From contig NC_065570.1 in assembly GCF_937616625.2 (NCBI RefSeq), positions 19,368,046 to 19,432,045 of the forward strand: a DNA stretch of 64,000 nucleotides. The letters are read 5' to 3'. A model generated the notes under the pieces. It did not search any database, was not told where the DNA came from, and saw nothing but the letters and a program-made list of their open reading frames with translations. Position 1 is the stretch's first letter. Each line of letters starts with the position of its first letter. The position numbers and the translations under genes were made by a program. This DNA comes from Mercurialis annua. Taxonomy: Eukaryota > Streptophyta > Magnoliopsida > Malpighiales > Euphorbiaceae. Shown here piece after piece: positions 1-12,669 of the stretch.

Positions 1-3000
1 CGTTTCTAAGCGTTTGGCTCAAATCGCTAAAAAGGTGAAACATTTGGATTTGTTTCTTAATTTTTGTAAACGTTTGGCTTCAATCGCTAAAAAGGGGGAA
101 CGTTTGGATTTGTTTCGTAACATTTGTAAACCTTAGGCATAAATCGCAAAAAAGGTGAAATGTATGGATTTGTTTCGTAACGTTTTAAACATTTGGCTTA
201 AACCGGTAAAATGGGGAAACATTTGTATTTGTTTCGTAACGTTTGTAAACATTTGGCTTAAATTGCTAAAAAGGTGAAACGTTCAGATTTGTTTCGTAAC
301 GTTTGTAAACGTTTGGCTTAAATCACTAAAAAGGTGAAACATTTAGATTTGTTTCGTAACGTTTGTAAACGTTTGGCTTAAATCGCTAAAAAGGTGAAAC
401 ATTTGAATTTGTTTCGTAACGTTTGTAAATGTTTGGTTTAAATCGCTAAAAAGGTGAAACATTTGGATTTGTTTCGTAACGTTTGTAAACGTTTGGGTTA
501 AATTGCTAAAAAAGTGAAACGCTTGGATTTGTTTCGTAATTTTTGTAAACGTTTGGCTTAAATTGCTAAAAAGGTGAAACATTTGGATTTGTTTCCTAAC
601 CTTTGTAGACTTTTGGCTTAATCGCTAAAAAGGTGAAATGTTTGGATTTTTTTCCTATCGTTTGTAAAGGTTTGGCTTAAATTGCTAAAAAGGTGAAACC
701 TTTTGATTTGTTTCGTAACGTTTGTAAAACGTTTGGTTTAAATTGCTAAAAATGTGAAACGCTTAGATTTGTTTCGTTACGTTTGTAAACATTTGGCATA
801 AATTGCTAAAAAGGTGAAACACTTGGATTTGTTTCTTAATGTTTGTAAACGTTTGGCTTAAATCGCTAAGAAGACGAAACGTTTGGATTTATTTCGTAAA
901 GTTTGTAAACGTTTGGCTTAAATCGCTAAAAAGATGAAACGTTTGGATTTGTTTCGTAACGATTGTAAACATCTGGCTTAAATCGCTAAAAAGGGGAAAC
1001 GTTTGGATTTGTTTCGTAACTTTTGCAAACGTTTGGCTTAAATCGCTAAAAATGTGAAACGTTTCATTTGTTTCGTAACGTTTGGCCTAAATTGCTAAAA
1101 AGGTGAAATGCTTGGATTTGTTTCATAACATTTTTAAACGTTTGGCTTAATTTTCTTAAAAGGTGAAACACTTGGATTTGTTTCGTAACGTTTGTAAACG
1201 TTTGGCTTAAATTTCTAAAAAGATGAAACGGTTGGTTTTGTATCGTAACATTTGTAAAGGTTTGGCTTAAATCGCTAAAAATGTGAAACGTTTGGATTTG
1301 TTTTGCAACGTTTTAAACGTTTGTTTTTTTTTGTAACGTTTATAAACGTTTGGCTTAAATCGCTAAAAAGGGAAAACGTTTGAATTTTTTTCGTAACGTT
1401 TGTAAACGTTTGGCTTAAATTGCTAAAAAGGCGAAATGTTTGGATTTGTTTCGTAACGTTTGTAATCGTTTTGCTGAAATCGCTAAAATGGTGTAATGTT
1501 TGGATTTTTTTCGTAACGTTTGTAAACGTTTGGCTTAAATCGCTAAAAAGGTTAAACGTTTGGATTTAATTCATAACCTTTGTAAACGTTTGGCTTAAAT
1601 TGCTAAAAAGGTTAAAAGTTTGGATTTGTTTCGAAACATTTGTAAGCGTTTGGCTCAAATCGCTAAAAAGGTGAAACGTTTGGATTTGTCTCTTAATGTT
1701 TGTAAACCTTTGGCTTCAATCGCTAAAAAGGGGGATTGTTTGGATTTGTTTCGTAATGTTTGTAAATGTTAGGCATAAATCACAAAAACGGTGAAACGTT
1801 TGGATTTGTTTCGTAACGTTTTAAACATTTGGCTTAAACCGGTAAAATGGGGAAACGTTTGTATTTGTTTCGTAACTTTTGTAAACGTTTGCTTTAAATC
1901 GTTAAAAAGGTTAAAAGTTTGGATTTGTTTCCAAACGTTTGTAAGCGTTTGGCTCAAATCGCTAAAAAGGTGAAACGTTTGGATTTGTCTCTTAATGTTT
2001 GTAAACGTTTGGCTTCAATCGCTAAAAAGGGGGATTGTTTGGATTTTTTTCGTAATGTTTGTAAATGGTAGGCATAAATCACAAAAACGGTGAAACGTTT
2101 GGATTTGTTTCGTAACGTTTTAAACATTTGGCTTAAACCGGTAAAATGGGGAAACGTTTGTATTTGTTTCATAACGTTTGTAAACGTTTGGCTTAAATCG
2201 CTAAAAAGGTGAAACGTTTTGATTTATTTCGTAGCGATTGTAAACGTTTTGCTTAAATGGCTAAAAAGGTGAAACGTTTAGATTTGTTTCGTAACGTTTG
2301 TAAACGTCTGGCTTAAATCGCTAAAAAGGTGAAACATTTGAATTTGTTTCGTAACGTTTGTAAATGTTTGGTTTAAATCGCTAAAAAGGTGAAACATTTG
2401 GATTTGTTTCGTAACGTTTGTAAACGTTTGGGTTAAATTTCAAAAAAAGTGAAACGCTTGGATTTGTTTCGTAACGTTTGTTAACGTTTGGCTTAAATTG
2501 CTAAAAAGGTGAAACATTTGGATTTGTTTCCTAACCTTTGTAGACTTTTGGCTTAATCGCCAAAAAGGTGAAATGTTTGGATTTGTTTCCTAACGTTTGT
2601 AAAGGTTTGGCTTAAATTGCTAAAAAGGTGAAACCTTTGCATTTGTTTCGTAACGTTTGTAAAACGTTTGGTTTAAATTGCTAAACATGTGAAACGCTTA
2701 GATTTGTTTAGTTACGTTTGTAAACATTTGGCTTATATTGTTAAAAAGGTGAAACACTTGGATTTGTTACTTAATGTTTGTAAACGTTTGGCTTAAATCG
2801 CTAAAAAGACGAAATGTTTGGATTTATTTCGTAAAGTTTGTAAAAGTTTGGCTTTATTCGCTAAAAAGATGAAACGTTTGGATTTGTTTCGTAACGTTTG
2901 TAAACGTCTGGCTTAAATCGCTAAAAAGGGGTAACGTTTGGATTTGTTTCGTAACTTTTGTAAACGTTTGCCTTAAATCTCTAAAAATGTGAAACGTTTC

Positions 3001-3024
3001 ATTTGTTTCGTAACGTTTGTAAAC
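1..3024 (-). repeat. 60-bp satellite array, inverted block
   Basis: About 50 head-to-tail copies of the window's satellite monomer lie on the minus strand: the plus strand reads GGCTTAAATCGCTAAAAAGG and then GGATTTGTTTCGTAACG, the reverse complement of the monomer to the right of 3,024. Monomers are mostly 59-61 bp and differ by point changes, many at CpG, and by small indels. The left edge is cut by the window. No promoter or gene is visible. The minus-strand open frames here (for example 343-582) are a 20-residue translation of the 60-bp period and are not treated as genes. The function of the array is unknown. Confidence 0.97.
16..3024 (-). repeat. Higher-order repeat, about 1,935 bp, two copies (second partial)
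   Basis: Distinctive monomer variants recur at a fixed distance. GGCTCAAATCG is at 16 and again at 1,951. A monomer with GTTTCATTTG is at 1,061 and again at 2,996. A run with AAGACGAAA and a TTCGTAAAG variant near 850-905 recurs near 2,800-2,840. The offset is 1,935-1,936 bp throughout, so unit 1 spans about 16-1,950 and unit 2 about 1,951-3,024, cut by the strand switch. Nested within it, a five-monomer block is duplicated at 299 bp spacing (about 1,652-1,950 and 1,951-2,250). Confidence 0.85.
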
Positions 3025-3030
3025 ATTTAA
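3021..3030. other. Strand-switch junction of the satellite
   Basis: Left of this point every monomer is on the minus strand (ending ...CGTAACGTTTGTAAAC). Right of it every monomer is on the plus strand (starting ATTTAACCTTTTTAGAG). No unrelated sequence lies between them. The monomer contains the palindrome AAACGTTT, and the junction falls on a degenerate copy of it (AAACATTT). The two sides are not mirror images of each other, so this is not a simple large palindrome. An assembly error is possible but there is no sign of one in the sequence. Confidence 0.85.
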
Positions 3031-6000
3031 CCTTTTTAGAGATTTAAACCGAATGTTTACAAACGTTACGAAACAAATCCAAATGTTTCACCTATATATC
3101 GATTTAAGCCAAACATTTACAAAGGATAAGAAACAAATCCAAGTATTTCACCTTTTTAGCAATTTAACCCAAACATTTACAAACGTTAAGAAACAAATCC
3201 AAGCGTTTCACCTTTTTAGCAATTAAGCCAAACGTTTACAAACGTTACGAAACAAATCCAAGTGTTTCACCTTTTTAGCAATTTAAGCCAAACGTTTACA
3301 AACATTACGAAACAAATCCAAGCGTTTCACCTTTTTAGCAATTAAAGCCAAACGTTTACAAACGTTATTAAACAAATCTAAACGTTTCCCAATTTTACCG
3401 ATTTAAGCCAAATGTTTACAAACATTACAAAACAAATCCAAACGTTTCCCCTTTTTAGCGATTTAAGCAAAACATTTACGATGGTTACGAAACAAATCCA
3501 AACGTTTCACCGTTTTACCTATTTAAACCAAACGTTTACAAAATGTTACGAAACATATCCAAACATTTCGCCTTTTTAGCAATTTAAGCAAAACATTAAC
3601 AAACGTTACGAAACAAATCCAAACGTTTCACCTTTATATCGATTTAAGCCAAACGTTTACAAATGTTACGAAACAAAACAAAAAGTTTACAACGTTACGA
3701 AACGAATCTAAACATTTCACATTTTTAGTAATTCAAGCCAAACCTTACAAATGTTACGAAACAAAACCAAACGTTTCACCTTTTTATCAATTTAAGCCAA
3801 ACGTTTACAAACGTTACGAAACAAATCCAAGCGTTTCACCTTTTTAGCAATTCAGGACAAACGTTTACAAACGTTCCAAAACAAATCCAAGTGTTTCACA
3901 TTTTTAGTAATTTAAGCCAAACGTTTACAAAAGGGACGAAACAAATCCAAGCGTTTCACCTTATTAGCAATCTAAGCCAAACGTTTACAAACGTCACGAA
4001 ACAAATCCAAGCGTTTCACCTTTTTAGCGATTTAAGCCGAACGTTTACAAATGTTACGAAACAAAACCAAGAGTTTCACCTTTTTAGTGATTTAAGCCGA
4101 ACGTTTACAAACGTTACGAAACAAATCCAAACTTTTCACATTTTTAGCGATTTAAGTCAAACGTATACAAACGTTACGAAACAAATACAAGCATTTCACA
4201 TTTTTAGCGATTTAAGCCAAACGTTTACAAACATTACGAAACAAATCTAAGTGTTTCAACTTTTTAGCAATTTAAGCCAAACGTTTACAAATGTTACGAA
4301 ACAAATCCAAGCGTTTCACCTTTTTAGCAATTTAAACCAAACATTTAAAAAGTTACGAAATAAATCCAAGCATTCCATATTTTTAGCAATTTAAGGCAAA
4401 CATATACAAACGTTACGAAATAAATCTAAAGGTTTCACCTTTTTAGCGATATAAGCCAAGCGTTTATAAATGTTACAAAACAAATCCAAACGTTTCACCT
4501 TTAGCAATTTAAGCTGAACGTTTAAAAACGTTACGAAACAAAACAAAACGTTTCACCTTTTTTGCGATTTAAGCGAAATATTTTTCTAATGTTACGGAAA
4601 AAATCCTTACGTTTCTCAGTTTTAGCGATTTAAACCAAACGTTTACAAACGCTATGCAAAAAATCCAAACGTTTCACCTTTTTAGCAATTTAAGCCAAAC
4701 GCTACGAAACAAATCCAAACGTTACACATTTTTTGTGATTTAAGGCAAACGTTTACAAAGATTACCAAAACAAATCCAAACGTGTCACCTTTTTAGCAAT
4801 TTAAGAAAAACGTTTACAAACGTTACGAAACAAATCCAAACATTTCACCTTTTTAGCGATTTAAGCCAAACGTTTACAAACGTTACGAAACAAATAAAAA
4901 CTTTTAACATTTTTAGCCATTTAAGCCGAACGTTTACAAACGTTACGAAACAAAACCGAAAGTTTAGAACATTACTAAACAAATCTAAACATTTCACCTC
5001 TTTAGCAATTTAAGCCAAACGTTTACAAACGTTATGAAACAAATCCAAGTGTTTCACATATTTAGCAATTTAAGCCAAACGTTTACAAACGCTACGAAAT
5101 TTCAAACGTTTCACCTTTTTAGCGATTTAAGCAAAACGTTTACAAACGTTACGAAAATAATCCAAACGTTTCGCCTTTTTAGAAATTTAAGCCAAACGTT
5201 TACAATCTCTAAGAAACCAAACCAAAGGTTTAAAACGTTACGAAACAAATCCAACCGGTTGACCTTTTTAGAGATTTAAGCCAAACGTTTACAAACGTTA
5301 CAAAATCATAACCAAGCGTTTAAAAACGTTACGAAACAAATCCAAACGTTTCTCATTATTAGCCGATTTAATCCAAACCCTTACATACGTTACGAAACAA
5401 AACCAAGCGTTTCACCTTTTTTTAGCAATTTAAGCCAAACGTTTACAAACGTAACGAAACGAATCCAAGAGTTTCACATTTTTAGCGATTTAAGCCAAAC
5501 GTTTACAAACGTTACGAAACAAATACAAGGGTTTCACCTTTTTAGCAAATTAAGCCAAACGTTCAGAAACAAATTCAAGAATTTCACCTTTTTAGTAATT
5601 TAAGCCAAACGTTTACAAACTTTACGAAACAAATCCAAGTGTTTCACCTTTTTAGCAATTTAAGCCAAGCGTTTACAAACGTTATGAAACAAATCCAAAT
5701 GTTTCACCTTTTTAGCGATTTAAACCGAATGTTTACAAACGTTACGAAACAAATCCAAATGTTTCACCTATATATCGATTTAAGCCAAACGTTTACAAAG
5801 GTTAAGAAACAAATCCAAGTATTTCACCTTTTTAGCAATTTAACCCAAACATTTACAAACGTTAAGAAACAAATCCAAGCGTTTCACCTTTTTAGCAATT
5901 AAGCCAAACGTTTACAAACGTTACGAAACAAATCCAAGTGTTTCACCTTTTTAGAAATTTAAGCCAAACGTTTACAAACATTACGAAACAAATCCAAGCG

Positions 6001-8200
6001 TTTCACCTTTTTAGCAATTAAAGCCAAACGTTTACAAACGTTACTAAACAAATCTAAACGTTTCCCAATTTTACTGATGTAAGCCAAATGTTTACAAACA
6101 TTACAAAACAAATCCAAACGTTTCCCCTTTTTAGCGATTTAAGGCAAACATTTGCAATGGTTACGAAACAAATCCAAACGTTTCACCTTTTTACCGATTT
6201 AAACCAAACGTTTACAAAATGTTACGAAACATATCCAAACATTTCGCCTTTTTAGCAATTTAAGCAAAACATTAACAAACGTTACGAAACAAATCCAAAC
6301 GTTTCACCTTTATATCGATTTAAGCCAAACGTTTACAAATGTTACGAAACAAAACCAAACGTTTACAACGTTACGAAACGAATCTAAACATTTCACATTT
6401 TTAGTAATTTAAGCCAAACCTTACAAATGTTACGAAACAAAACCAAACGTTTCACCTTTTTATCAATTTAAGCCAAACGTTTACAAACGTTACGAAACAA
6501 ATCCAAGCGTTTCACCTTTTTAGCAATTCAGGACAAACGTTTACATACGTTCCAAAACAAATCCAAATGTTTCACATTTTTAGTAATTTAAGCCAAACGT
6601 TTACAAAAGGGACGAAACAAATCCAAGCGTTTCACCTTATTAGCAATTTATGCCAAACGTTTACAAACGTCACGAAACAAATCCAAGCGTTTCACCTTTT
6701 TAGCGATTTCAGCCGAACGTTTACAAATCTTACGAAACAAAAACAAGAGTTTCACCTTTTTAGTGATTTAAGCCTAACGTTTACAAACGTTACGAAACAA
6801 ATCCAAACTTTTCACATTTTTAGCGATTTAAGTCAAACGTATACAAACGTTACGAAACAAATACAAGCAATTCACATTTTTAGCGATTTAAGCCAAACGT
6901 TTACAAACATTACGAAACAAATCTAAGCGTTTCAACTTTTTAGCAATTTAAGCCAAACGTTTACAAATGTTACGAAACAAATCCAAGCGTTTCACCTTTT
7001 TAGCAATTTAAACCAAACATTTAAAACGTTACGAAATAAATCCAAGCATTCCATATTTTTAGCAATTTAAGCTAAACATATAAAAACGTTACGGAATAAA
7101 TCTAAAGGTTTCACCTTTTTAGCGATATAAGCCAAGCGTTTACAAATGTTACAAAACAAATCCAAACGTTTCACCTTTAGCAATTTAAGCTGAACGTTTA
7201 CAAATGTTACGAAACAAAACAAAACGTTTCACCTTTTTTGCGATTTAAGCGAAATATTTTTCTAATGTTACGGAAAAAAATCCTTACGTTTCTTAGTTTT
7301 AGCGATTTAAACCAAACGTTTACAAACGCTATGCAAAAAATCCAAACGTTTCACCTTTTTAGCAATTTAAGCCAAAACGCTACGAAACAAATCCAAACGT
7401 TACACATTTTTAGCGATTTAAGGCAAATGTTTACAAAGGTTACCAAAGCAAATCCAAACGTGTCACCTTTTTAGCAATTTAAGAAAAACGTTTACAAACG
7501 CTACGAAACAAATCCAAACATTTCACCTTTTTAGCGATTTAAGCCAAACGTTTACAAACGTTACGAAACAAATAAAAACTTTTAACATTTTTAGCGATTT
7601 AAGCCGAACGTTTACAAACGTTACGAAACAAAACCGAAAGTTTAGAACATTACTAAACAAATCTAAACATTTCACCTTTTTAGCAATTTAAGCCAAACGT
7701 TTACAAACGTTATGAAACAAATCCAAGTGTTTCACATTTTTAGCAATTTAAGCCAAACGTTTACAAACGCTACGAAATTTCAAACGTTTCACTTTTTTAG
7801 CGATTTAAGCAAAACTTTTACAAACGTTACGAAAATAATCCAAACGTTTCGCCTTTTTAGCAATTTAAGCCAAACGTTTACAAACTCTAAGAAACCAAAC
7901 CAAAGGTTTAAAACGTTACGAAACAAATCCAACCGGTTGACCTTTTAGAGATTTAAGCCAAACGTTTACAAACATTACAAAAACATAACCAAGCGTTTAA
8001 AAACATTACGAAACAAATCCAAACGTTTGTCATTATTAGCCGATTTAAGCCAAACCCTTACATACGTTACGAAACAAAACCAAGCGTTTCACCTTTTTTA
8101 GCAATTTAAGCCAAACGTTTACAAACGTAACGAAACGAATCCAAGAGTTTCACATTTTTAGCGATTTAAGCCAAACGTTTACAAACGTTACGAAACAAAA
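3025..8200 (+). repeat. 60-bp satellite array
   Basis: Tandem monomers of the same satellite in plus orientation, recognisable by TTTTTAGCGATTTAAGCC followed by AAACGTTTACAAACGTTACG. Individual copies vary in the CG/TG/CA state of their CpGs, in GCAATTTAAG versus GCGATTTAAG, and by indels of 1-3 bases. The block ends abruptly at 8,200, in the ACGAAACAAA part of a monomer, where truncated element A begins. Stop-free stretches (for example 3,891-4,250) are by-products of the 60-bp period. Confidence 0.97.
3025..8200 (+). repeat. Higher-order repeat, about 2,677 bp, two copies
   Basis: Variant monomers recur at a constant distance. CCTATATATCG is at 3,091 and 5,767. A long block at 3,891-4,250 reappears at 6,567-6,926. 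A three-base-shorter monomer containing GAAATTTCAAACG is near 5,096 and 7,774. The offset is 2,676-2,678 bp. Unit 1 is about 3,025-5,700 and starts at the strand switch. Unit 2 is about 5,701-8,200 and is cut by element A. The two copies look about 97-98% alike by eye. Confidence 0.9.
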
Positions 8201-8323
8201 GACTCCACCTCCTCCCTGAACAGAAGACTCATCTTGAGCCTCTGGATGGACGTCATGCGCCCCTTCTATAACATTTCGTGCTGCAGCGGCAGCTCGCTCT
8301 ACTTCTTGTCGTTGGTCAGACAT
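8201..8323 (-). pseudogene. gag N-terminal fragment of element A (41 codons)
   Basis: An ATG at 8,323 opens a frame starting MSDQRQEVERAAAAAR. It continues through an acidic stretch (HDVHPEAQDESS) to a glycine run (GGGG, residues 37-40) and then hits the satellite junction at 8,201. The frame runs on into satellite, so any product would carry a chimeric tail. It lies about 250 bases after the primer-binding site, where gag begins in LTR retrotransposons. No nucleocapsid knuckle or other gag domain is left. The gag call rests on position and element context rather than a recognised domain. It cannot be functional as it stands. Confidence 0.65.
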
Positions 8324-8573
8324 CCTGACCAAGACAAACAGCGTTACTTAACCACATAATCGCATATTATCGCAAACGCATACCGTATTAAACGCGCATC
8401 TCATCACAAGCGAACACACACGTAAGACAGACTCACATCCTAAAGGGAAAGCTGATAGTTTAAAAAAAATCAAATGAATACGTAACAAAGACAAGACTCG
8501 AACCCTACATGCTGCAGTAGAATCCTAAGAAAATCAATCACTCTTCTAACATAAGCAATGGTAACTGGACCAT

Positions 8574-8585
8574 GCTCTGATACCA
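8574..8585 (-). promoter_or_regulatory. Primer-binding site of element A (initiator-Met tRNA type)
   Basis: On the minus strand the sequence is TGGTATCAGAGC, complementary to the 3' end of plant initiator-Met tRNA and the standard primer site of many plant LTR retrotransposons. It lies 4 bases inside the LTR end at 8,590. It fixes the element's orientation and shows that 8,201-8,573 is internal sequence. Confidence 0.93.
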
Positions 8586-9849
8586 ACTTTGTCACGACCC
8601 AATCTCAGAGCCGAGACCGGCGCTAGGGAATGGGAGTGGTTGCTCCGAAACCCGTAGCAAGCCTAAAAACCGTAAAATAATTTTTCGCGAAATATAAACG
8701 TCATGCATGACATAAATAAACACGTGTCATGCAGAAACACACATGCCAGGCACACATATCCTCTGGCAGTCACAATATAGATAACGCAGCAAGCGTAAAA
8801 CGTTTAAAACTTTAAAACGTTAAAGTTATATTTACAGAAAACTACACATACAAGCTGACTTACAAAACACTTATCTACTGCAGCTCTAAGAGTAAAGTAC
8901 TATTTCTTTACATACTCAAAAATACAGACTTCTGGAAGTAGGATAGAAGTTTGTTGCTTCAAAGCGTCTTTATCCTGAAAGGAAATCTGTGAGGGGTCAG
9001 TATATTGGGATATACTGAGTGAGTTCATACATTTACTAATAAGTATTCAAATAAAACATAAAATCGTAATCAATCATATGCAGCCAAGTACAGGATCCGA
9101 TTGAAACCTTAATCCTCAAACATACTAATAATCAATCGATCAACCCAATCATAAATATCAATTGCGAGTCCAACTCGCTGGTGGCCCAACCACTAGATAC
9201 GGGGACTTCCAGGCTACACCGTAGCCGAGTTCACTCTCGTATCAAAATCATAACCCAATCGTAAATTTCATATTCATCATCAGCTCCCAGCTGAGTCATA
9301 TCAAAACTGGTGATCACACAGTCCTATTGTCGCCCAATAGGTAGCACGTTCCATCGGATCAATACTGGTTTCAAATCAAACATATGCAATTCATAAAATG
9401 AATTCGCATACCAAACATGCAATTCAAATACAAAGCAATATAAAATAATTGCTTAAATACTTTAAAAGCAAATCATATAAACTCACTGAAAACGCTTATC
9501 CAAAAATACGTCGGGGCTTTAGAACGTCAAGCTTCCCGAACTCCTGGTCCAGCTCCTTCTTGCCTCGCTGGATCTAAAACAATTTCAAAACATTTGACTC
9601 ACATCAAAATCCTATTCTAAGATTGACTCTAGACTCGAGACTCGACACGTTTTACTTTCATTAATCGTCGTGCTTCTCACGTATACTCCGATAAACGGTA
9701 TCAAACTCGTTTATGGATAAAATATCACTTTAACTCAATTCTCTTTTAACTTCATTAGGTTAATGTCTCACATTAATCAATTACTAACCCATTTCAAATC
9801 TCGATATACGCGTATAAAATTTCTCGAAGAACTAGGTCGATTGGCGAAA

Positions 9850-10114
9850 ACACTGTGCGTACGCACGTCTGCCTGTGCGATTGCACAGGGGACTGTGCGT
9901 CTGCACGGTGTGACTGTGCGTTCGCACAGTCCTAGCAGACTGTGCGTCTGCACGGTGTGACTGTGCGTTCGCACAGTCCTAGCAGACTGTGCGTTCGCAC
10001 AGTCCATGACTGTGCGTTCGCACAGTCACCTGACTGTGCGTTCGCACAGTCCATTGACTGTGCGTTCCCACAGTCCTGCTGTGCGTTCGCACAGTTCGGC
10101 TGTGTGACGCACAG
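9850..10114. repeat. Cluster of short inverted repeats in LTR A
   Basis: About ten copies of GACTGTGCGTTCGCACAGTC or close variants are separated by a few bases. Each is an inverted repeat with arms such as CTGTGCG/CGCACAG around a two-base centre. Some copies are imperfect (TGCGTCTGCACG, GCGATTGCACAG). In element orientation they lie downstream of the TATA box, so they would be in the transcribed leader and could fold into a row of hairpins. Role unknown. Confidence 0.9.
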
Positions 10115-10465
10115 CCACGGGCTTTTGCCCGGAAATCGTTTTCCGACGTGCTCCATCGTGCCAAAACGCTCAAAACGTAACTAAAACGCTATTTCTAACT
10201 TCAAAACACCCAAATACGATCCTATAATCGAATAAACGATAAAATCGTTTCGTGGCCTAAAACTTTGAATTGATATAACTCAAAATATAATCAACGAAAC
10301 GGTAAAACGTCAAGCTTACCGTGATTCGCCTCGTGAATACGATCAATTCGAGCTATTAAACGTCGAAAATGGACGAGAAACGGAATCGAGCGACGGAAAC
10401 GGCGATGAACGAAATGAGAGAAATGAAAGATGAAGATGAAGGTCTGGATCCTTCATCTGAAGGGT

Positions 10466-10479
10466 TTTTATATATATCT
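10466..10479 (-). promoter_or_regulatory. TATA box of LTR A
   Basis: On the minus strand the sequence reads GATATATATAAAAA, about 340 bases into the LTR, a usual place for the U3 promoter. Transcription would start about 25-35 bases further on, near 10,435-10,440. The call is from the motif and its position only. Confidence 0.6.
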
Positions 10480-12669
10480 GGCTAATTTGTACTTTGGTCC
10501 TTGAAACTTTTCAAAAGTTTCAATTTAGTCCATAACCTATTCGCGTCCAAATTTTAAACGGTCTCCGATTGACTCGAAACTTTTACCACTAGTACTATAA
10601 ATTATTTCGCGGACTTTGGCGAAATAAAATTCCTTACGGGATTTATAAATTACTTTATATTAATTTCTGAAGTTAAATCCCAAATCCCGCTAATTGACTT
10701 ATTAAAATTTATTCTAAATTCCCGATATAATTAAATTAATTCTTCTTAATTTAATTTATCGGAAATCACAACACGTGGCACGACGTAATTATCTTAAAAT
10801 ATTTTGGGGTATTACAACGTTTCACCTTTTTAGCGATTTAAGCTAAACGTTTACAAAGGTTACGAAACAAATCCAAACGTGTCACCTTTTTAGCAATTTA
10901 AGCCAAACGTTTACAAACGTTACGAAACAAATCCAAACATTTCACCTTTTTAGCAATCTAAGCCATATGTTTACAAACGTTTCCCATTTTTAGCCATTTA
11001 AGCCGAACGTTTACAAACGTTACGAAACAAAACAAAACGTTTAAAACGTTACGCAATAAATCCAAACGTTTCGCCTTTTTGGTAATTGAAGCCAAACGTT
11101 TACAAACAATAAGAAACAAATCAAAGCGTTTCTACTTTTTAGCAATTTAAGTCAAACGTTTACAAACTTTACGAAATTTCAAACGTTTCCCCTTTTTAGA
11201 GGTCTAAGTCAAACGTTTACAAACATTACAAAACAAATCCAAACATTTCACCGATTTAGCGATTTAAGCCAATTGTTTACAAATATTACGAAACAAATCC
11301 AAACATTTTGCCTTTTTTGCAATGTAAGCCAAATGTTTACAAACGTTACGACACAAGACCAAACGTTTAAAACATTATGAAACAAATTCAAACGATTTAA
11401 GTCAAACCCTTACCAATGTAACGAAACAAAACCAAGCGTTTCACTTTTTAGCAATTTAAGCCAAATGTTTACAATAGTTACGAAACAAATATAGGTGTTT
11501 CACATTTTTAGCAATTTAAGCCAAAGGTTCCGAAACAAATTCAAGCGTTTAACCTTTTTCGGAATTTAAGCCGAATGTTTACAAACATTACAAAACAAAT
11601 CCAAGCTTTCACCTTTTTAGCAATTTAAGCCAAATGTTACGAAACAAATCGAAACATTTCACCTTTTTAGCGATATAAGCCGAATGTTTACAAACGTTAC
11701 GAAACAAAACCAAACGTTTCACCTTTTTAGAAATTTAAGCCGAACGTTTACAAACATTACGAAAAAAATCCAAACGTTTCCCCATTTTAGCGATTTAAGC
11801 AAAACGTTTAAAACGTTACGAAACAAATCCAAATATTTCACCTTTTTAGCGATTTATGCCAAACGTTTACACACGTTACGAAACAAATCCAAACGTTTCA
11901 CTTTTTTAGCAATTTATGCCAAACGTTTACAAACGTTACGAAGCAAATCCAAACGTTTCACCTTTTTAGCGATTTAAGTCAAACGTTTACCAACGTTACG
12001 AAACAAATCTAAACGTTTCATCTTTTTAGTGATTCAAGCCAAACGTTTACAAACGTTAGGAAACAAATCCAAGCGTTTCACCATTTTAGAAATTCAAGCC
12101 AAACGTTAACAAACGTTATGAAACAAATCCAAGCGTTTCACCTTTTTAGCAATTTAAGCCAAACGTTTACAAACGTTTCGAAACAAATCCAAGCGTTTCA
12201 CCTTTTTAGAAATTTAAGCCAAACATTTACAAACGTTACGAAACAAATCCAAACGTTTCACCTTTTTAGCGATTTAAGCCAAACATGTACAAACGTTACA
12301 AACCAAATCCAAATGTTTCACCTTTTTAGCGATATAAGCCCAACCTTTACAAACGTTACAAAACAAATCCAAATGTTCACCTATTTAGCGATTTTAGCCA
12401 AACATTTACAAACGGTACTATATAATTCCAAACTTTTCCCCTTTATAGCGATTTAAGGAGATTGTGTACAAAACGTTACGAAACAATACCAAACGTTTCA
12501 CCTTTTTAGCTATTAAAGCCAAGCGTTTACAAACGTTATGAAACAAATCAAAATGTTTCACCTTTTTAGCGATTTAAGCCAAACGTTTACAAAAGCTACG
12601 AAACAAAACCAAATGTTTCACCTTTTTTCCGATTTAAGCCAAACGTTTACAAACGTTACAAAAGAAATA

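Larger units (their letters stand above)
8201..10816 (-). mobile_element. Truncated LTR retrotransposon A (5' LTR, primer-binding site, start of gag)
   Basis: Read on the minus strand, this is one complete LTR (10,816 down to 8,590), a 4-base spacer, a primer-binding site for initiator-Met tRNA, about 250 bases of leader and the first 41 codons of a gag-like frame. The element then stops at 8,201, directly against satellite. The rest of gag, pol, the polypurine tract and the 3' LTR are missing. LTR termini, primer site and leader resemble element D. The group is most likely Ty3/gypsy, inferred from LTR style and the 5-bp target duplications of its relatives. No target duplication can be tested here because one end is lost. 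Confidence 0.88.
8590..10816 (-). repeat. LTR of element A (2,227 bp)
   Basis: In element orientation it begins TGTAATACCCCAAAATATTT (right end, 10,816) and ends GGGTCGTGACA (left end, 8,590), with TG...CA termini. Blocks are shared with the LTRs of element D, for example around 9,160-9,240 (TCCAACTCGCTGG, then CTTCCAGGCTACACCGTAGCC) and the GTGAGGGGTCAGTAT segment near 8,990. It contains a TATA box and a cluster of short inverted repeats, listed separately. The short open frames across 9,763-10,184 come from that cluster and are not genes. Confidence 0.9.

Noticed and set aside
1..8200. Telomeric or rDNA-related origin of the array
   Set aside because: No TTTAGGG-type runs and no rRNA-like segments are seen. 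The 60-bp monomer does not resemble either.
9763..10184. Overlapping short frames on both strands in LTR A (cysteine- and histidine-rich look)
   Set aside because: They are translations of the CTGTGCGTTCGCACAG inverted-repeat cluster. The same kind of frames appears in LTRs B and D for the same reason.
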